Assembly: GCA_036924285.1 (NCBI GenBank)
Contig: JAYKYS010000016.1
Location: forward strand, 7,440,001-7,504,000
From: Asterella californica
Taxonomy: Eukaryota > Streptophyta > Marchantiopsida > Marchantiales > Aytoniaceae
Direction: 5' to 3'
Length of the DNA: 64,000 nt
In this document: positions 61,863 through 64,000 of the stretch, in pieces
How the letters are laid out: every line of letters starts with the position of its first letter
Numbering within the stretch: position 1 is the stretch's first letter
The notes under the pieces: model-generated
Told to the model about the DNA's origin: nothing
Seen by the model: the letters and a program-made list of their open reading frames with translations, nothing else
The model's database searches: none
Program-made: the position numbers and the translations under genes

Positions 61863-61898
61863 CGCTTTGAGGGCCTCATAGAAGAGGCCCTCAAAGCG
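61863..61898. repeat. Perfect 15-base inverted repeat
   Basis: CGCTTTGAGGGCCTC (61863-61877), loop atagaa, exact complement (61884-61898). Confidence 0.9.
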
Positions 61899-61991
61899 AT
61901 TACGTAATCATTTGCGACGACGTAACAATCTCTTGGCGTTTAACAAAACATATGTTACGAACAAGGTATTTTAATTGCAGAAATATTTGCA

Positions 61992-62345
61992 ATGCATCGA
62001 GAATGCTTATGGCTATGGTCAACGATGGAACATATGAAAAGTTATTATGGTCCCTTAGTTACATCGCAACCCACTATTATCTATGAAGGTAACGCAACAT
62101 GTGTTTATGAAATGAATAAAGAATTCATCAACAAGGATCCTACCAAACACATCACACCTAAAAATTTCTTCATTTTTCTTCATTCAAGAGCTTCATGGGA
62201 ATCTATGTTTAATCCATTATGTCCAATAGGAACCAAGAGGACATATTGACAAAGAGTCTACCTACTTCACAAGTTTAGAAAATTGTCCCACAATTGGATT
62301 TACTTAGTATTTGTAAGCTAAAACGGCAAGAATTAAGATGAGCAA
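61992..62345 (+). pseudogene. Copia RNase H end fragment
   Basis: TSQPTIIYEGNATCVYEMNK and DPTKHITPKNFFIF are the end of a Ty1/copia RNase H, and about 60 bases later, in another frame, TKSLPTSQV is the usual closing block. Stops and a frameshift separate them. No LTR or other pol part is seen next to it. Confidence 0.7.
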
Positions 62346-64000
62346 AACACTCCAATATCAAATGATGTACTATTTTTCCCTCTGTCGGATTTTCTTTAAT
62401 GTTTTTTTCTTTTAGTTCATGCTATACATATTTACATACATAAAGGTTAACGAGTTGCTACGCTTGCAATAACATTACCAAGTTATGCATTTACTTGAGA
62501 ATCATGTTACAATTCACATGTTATATTACAATAGAAACGACTCTCGTTTGTGAAAGAGGACAAAATACTTTCACTTAGTTTTCTAGGCTTTCTCTTGTTC
62601 TATACTCTACAAAATCAAAGATTAACTATGCAAATGCATAACAAATAACTTTTTGTGTGGATTCTCGCAAAATATTCAAATACTAGTTCCCGCAAGAATT
62701 ACTATAAACTTGTTTTGATTTTTCTGGGAAAGATTTCTGTACTTGAAATGAAATGCACCTTTCCGACACATGAATCTGATCTCATCTACTTATTGGAGGT
62801 AGGGAATTATACACAAATTGCAAATAGTATCCTGTTTTCTTCCAAAGTTCTTTATGAACTTAAACTTGATACCCTCAAAGTCAAGAATCGGGACTTTATA
62901 GTCACGGAGCATAGGAAAACAATAGTGTTAACAACTAAATAATGATTCTGATAATGAATTCTTTATTCAATCAGAGTGAAGAAGGTGAAAGTTAGTCACG
63001 AGCTTAGATTTTTTGATTTGTTTTCAAATTAATGTGGTTAGTAGTGACACAACTATACGGAGCTAAAAGTTGGATAGTTTCTTAGAAAAATAATGATCTT
63101 CTTAGTGATAAAAAAGAAATGCAGGAAAGAAGAAATATTAACTTTTATCTTTTTTATACCGATACTTGCGATTTAAATCTCGAGTGTGACCAAGTTCTGA
63201 TCATTTTCATCGGACAAGTTTGAGAACTAGAAAAGCATGATTAAAACAAAATAGTGTCTCCAGTTCACGCCTTTGTAAAATTTGGACGTCTAAGTTTCGT
63301 AATTTCTACTTTTAATATTTACACAAGCGTCTCCAGATAATCTTTATTTTAGTATAAAAATACATGATAAAAGATCTAAACGAGAAAAAACTTGATATTT
63401 TGAATACACCAATAATCAGAGATTTAGGTTACAGTTCAGTCAGAAGTCTTTGCTATGCGTTAGTATGGGAAAACAGGAAAGGAGAGATCTTTTTGTCGTG
63501 TACAGTATTTTGTCTTATTGATATCCAGTTAAATGGCGGAGAGTGCGGACGGAAGGCTCTGAAACATAAAAGGATCCGGATTTTGTTCCTCCTTTCATTC
63601 CAAATCAGTTACTTCCTCTTATTTATCTTATAGTGTCTTATATATCCACATCATATCTTTTACGTACGACCATATCCTGTCTTAACTGTCTTTTGCCGTT
63701 ATGTTGATACCAATGCCGATGTAAGATTTTGTCATCTTGGGTTCAGACTGTAGGTCTATTGAGCGCGCTCGTTTCAACCCTGGATCACAGAAAATGAAGT
63801 CAAATGACGTGACATAAAAAAATTGCCTGTTTTCATCTCTAACTCTCCTCGACTAAATATCCTTCCCAGTGAGTGTGGGAGCAAAGTGACACCAAAAGAC
63901 CAAAAAATATAGATTTGAATCTTTGAAGTGATTTGTTGTAGATGATCATTTTAGCAAAAAAAGTAAAAATCTTCCGTGCAGTAATCAGCCATGCGCAATG
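62346..64000. other. AT-rich sequence without a recognised gene
   Basis: Frames up to 95 codons (62655-62942, plus) show no motif. Nothing I can name. Confidence 0.4.

Overview
The window looks like nuclear DNA of a land plant, probably a seed-free plant such as a bryophyte, though I cannot name the species. The basis is: plant-type Ty3/gypsy and Ty1/copia elements, tRNA-derived SINE-like pieces, one universal stress protein gene of the plant PHOS32/34 type with two GT-AG introns, and one divergent SKP1-like gene. Gene density is very low. Only the universal stress protein (55481-56736, minus) and the SKP1-like gene (24829-25404, minus) look like intact host genes; most other sequence is transposon-derived or anonymous AT-rich DNA.

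Layout. 1-15656 is a nest of two related Ty3/gypsy elements. Element A (plus) has its gag cut at 1341 and resumed at 14804; it is internally deleted, gag running into a 3' LTR at 15058-15656. Element B (minus, 1342-14803) sits in that gag with a 4-5 base target duplication. Read on the minus strand, B is: LTR-like end, leader, gag, aspartic protease, a cytosine-5 DNA methyltransferase domain, reverse transcriptase, RNase H, integrase, long 3' region, LTR. It carries stops, frameshifts, an 80-bp tandem duplication in the RT and a 2.28-kb insertion (about 7374-9655) that splits the methyltransferase just after the catalytic Cys motif. 15657-24800 is AT-rich spacer with a decayed gag-like fragment, SINE-like pieces, small tandem duplications and a well-preserved 357-bp foldback element with a perfect 12-bp target duplication (23314-23670). 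24829-25404 is the SKP1-like gene. 28800-29850 holds hairpin-bearing dispersed repeats. 29850-35046 contains two Ty1/copia remnants, one inserted in the other. 35047-41024 is a third, rearranged relative of element B (element C) with the same methyltransferase-protease-gag order. 41025-55480 is largely anonymous, with a second, degenerate foldback copy at 47075-47440. 55481-56736 is the universal stress protein gene, followed upstream by a GA/CT-rich stretch. A copia RNase H scrap lies at 61992-62345.

The most striking content is the gypsy family. It carries its own C5-methyltransferase between protease and reverse transcriptase, present in two independently placed copies, so it belongs to the family and is not a chance insertion. 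Its leader also holds a stretch that aligns without gaps to the internal promoter half of 5S rRNA, antisense to gag. An element that encodes a DNA methyltransferase and carries a Pol III-like control region could influence its own epigenetic state. Both copies here are broken, so this is a fossil of such a system and not an active one.
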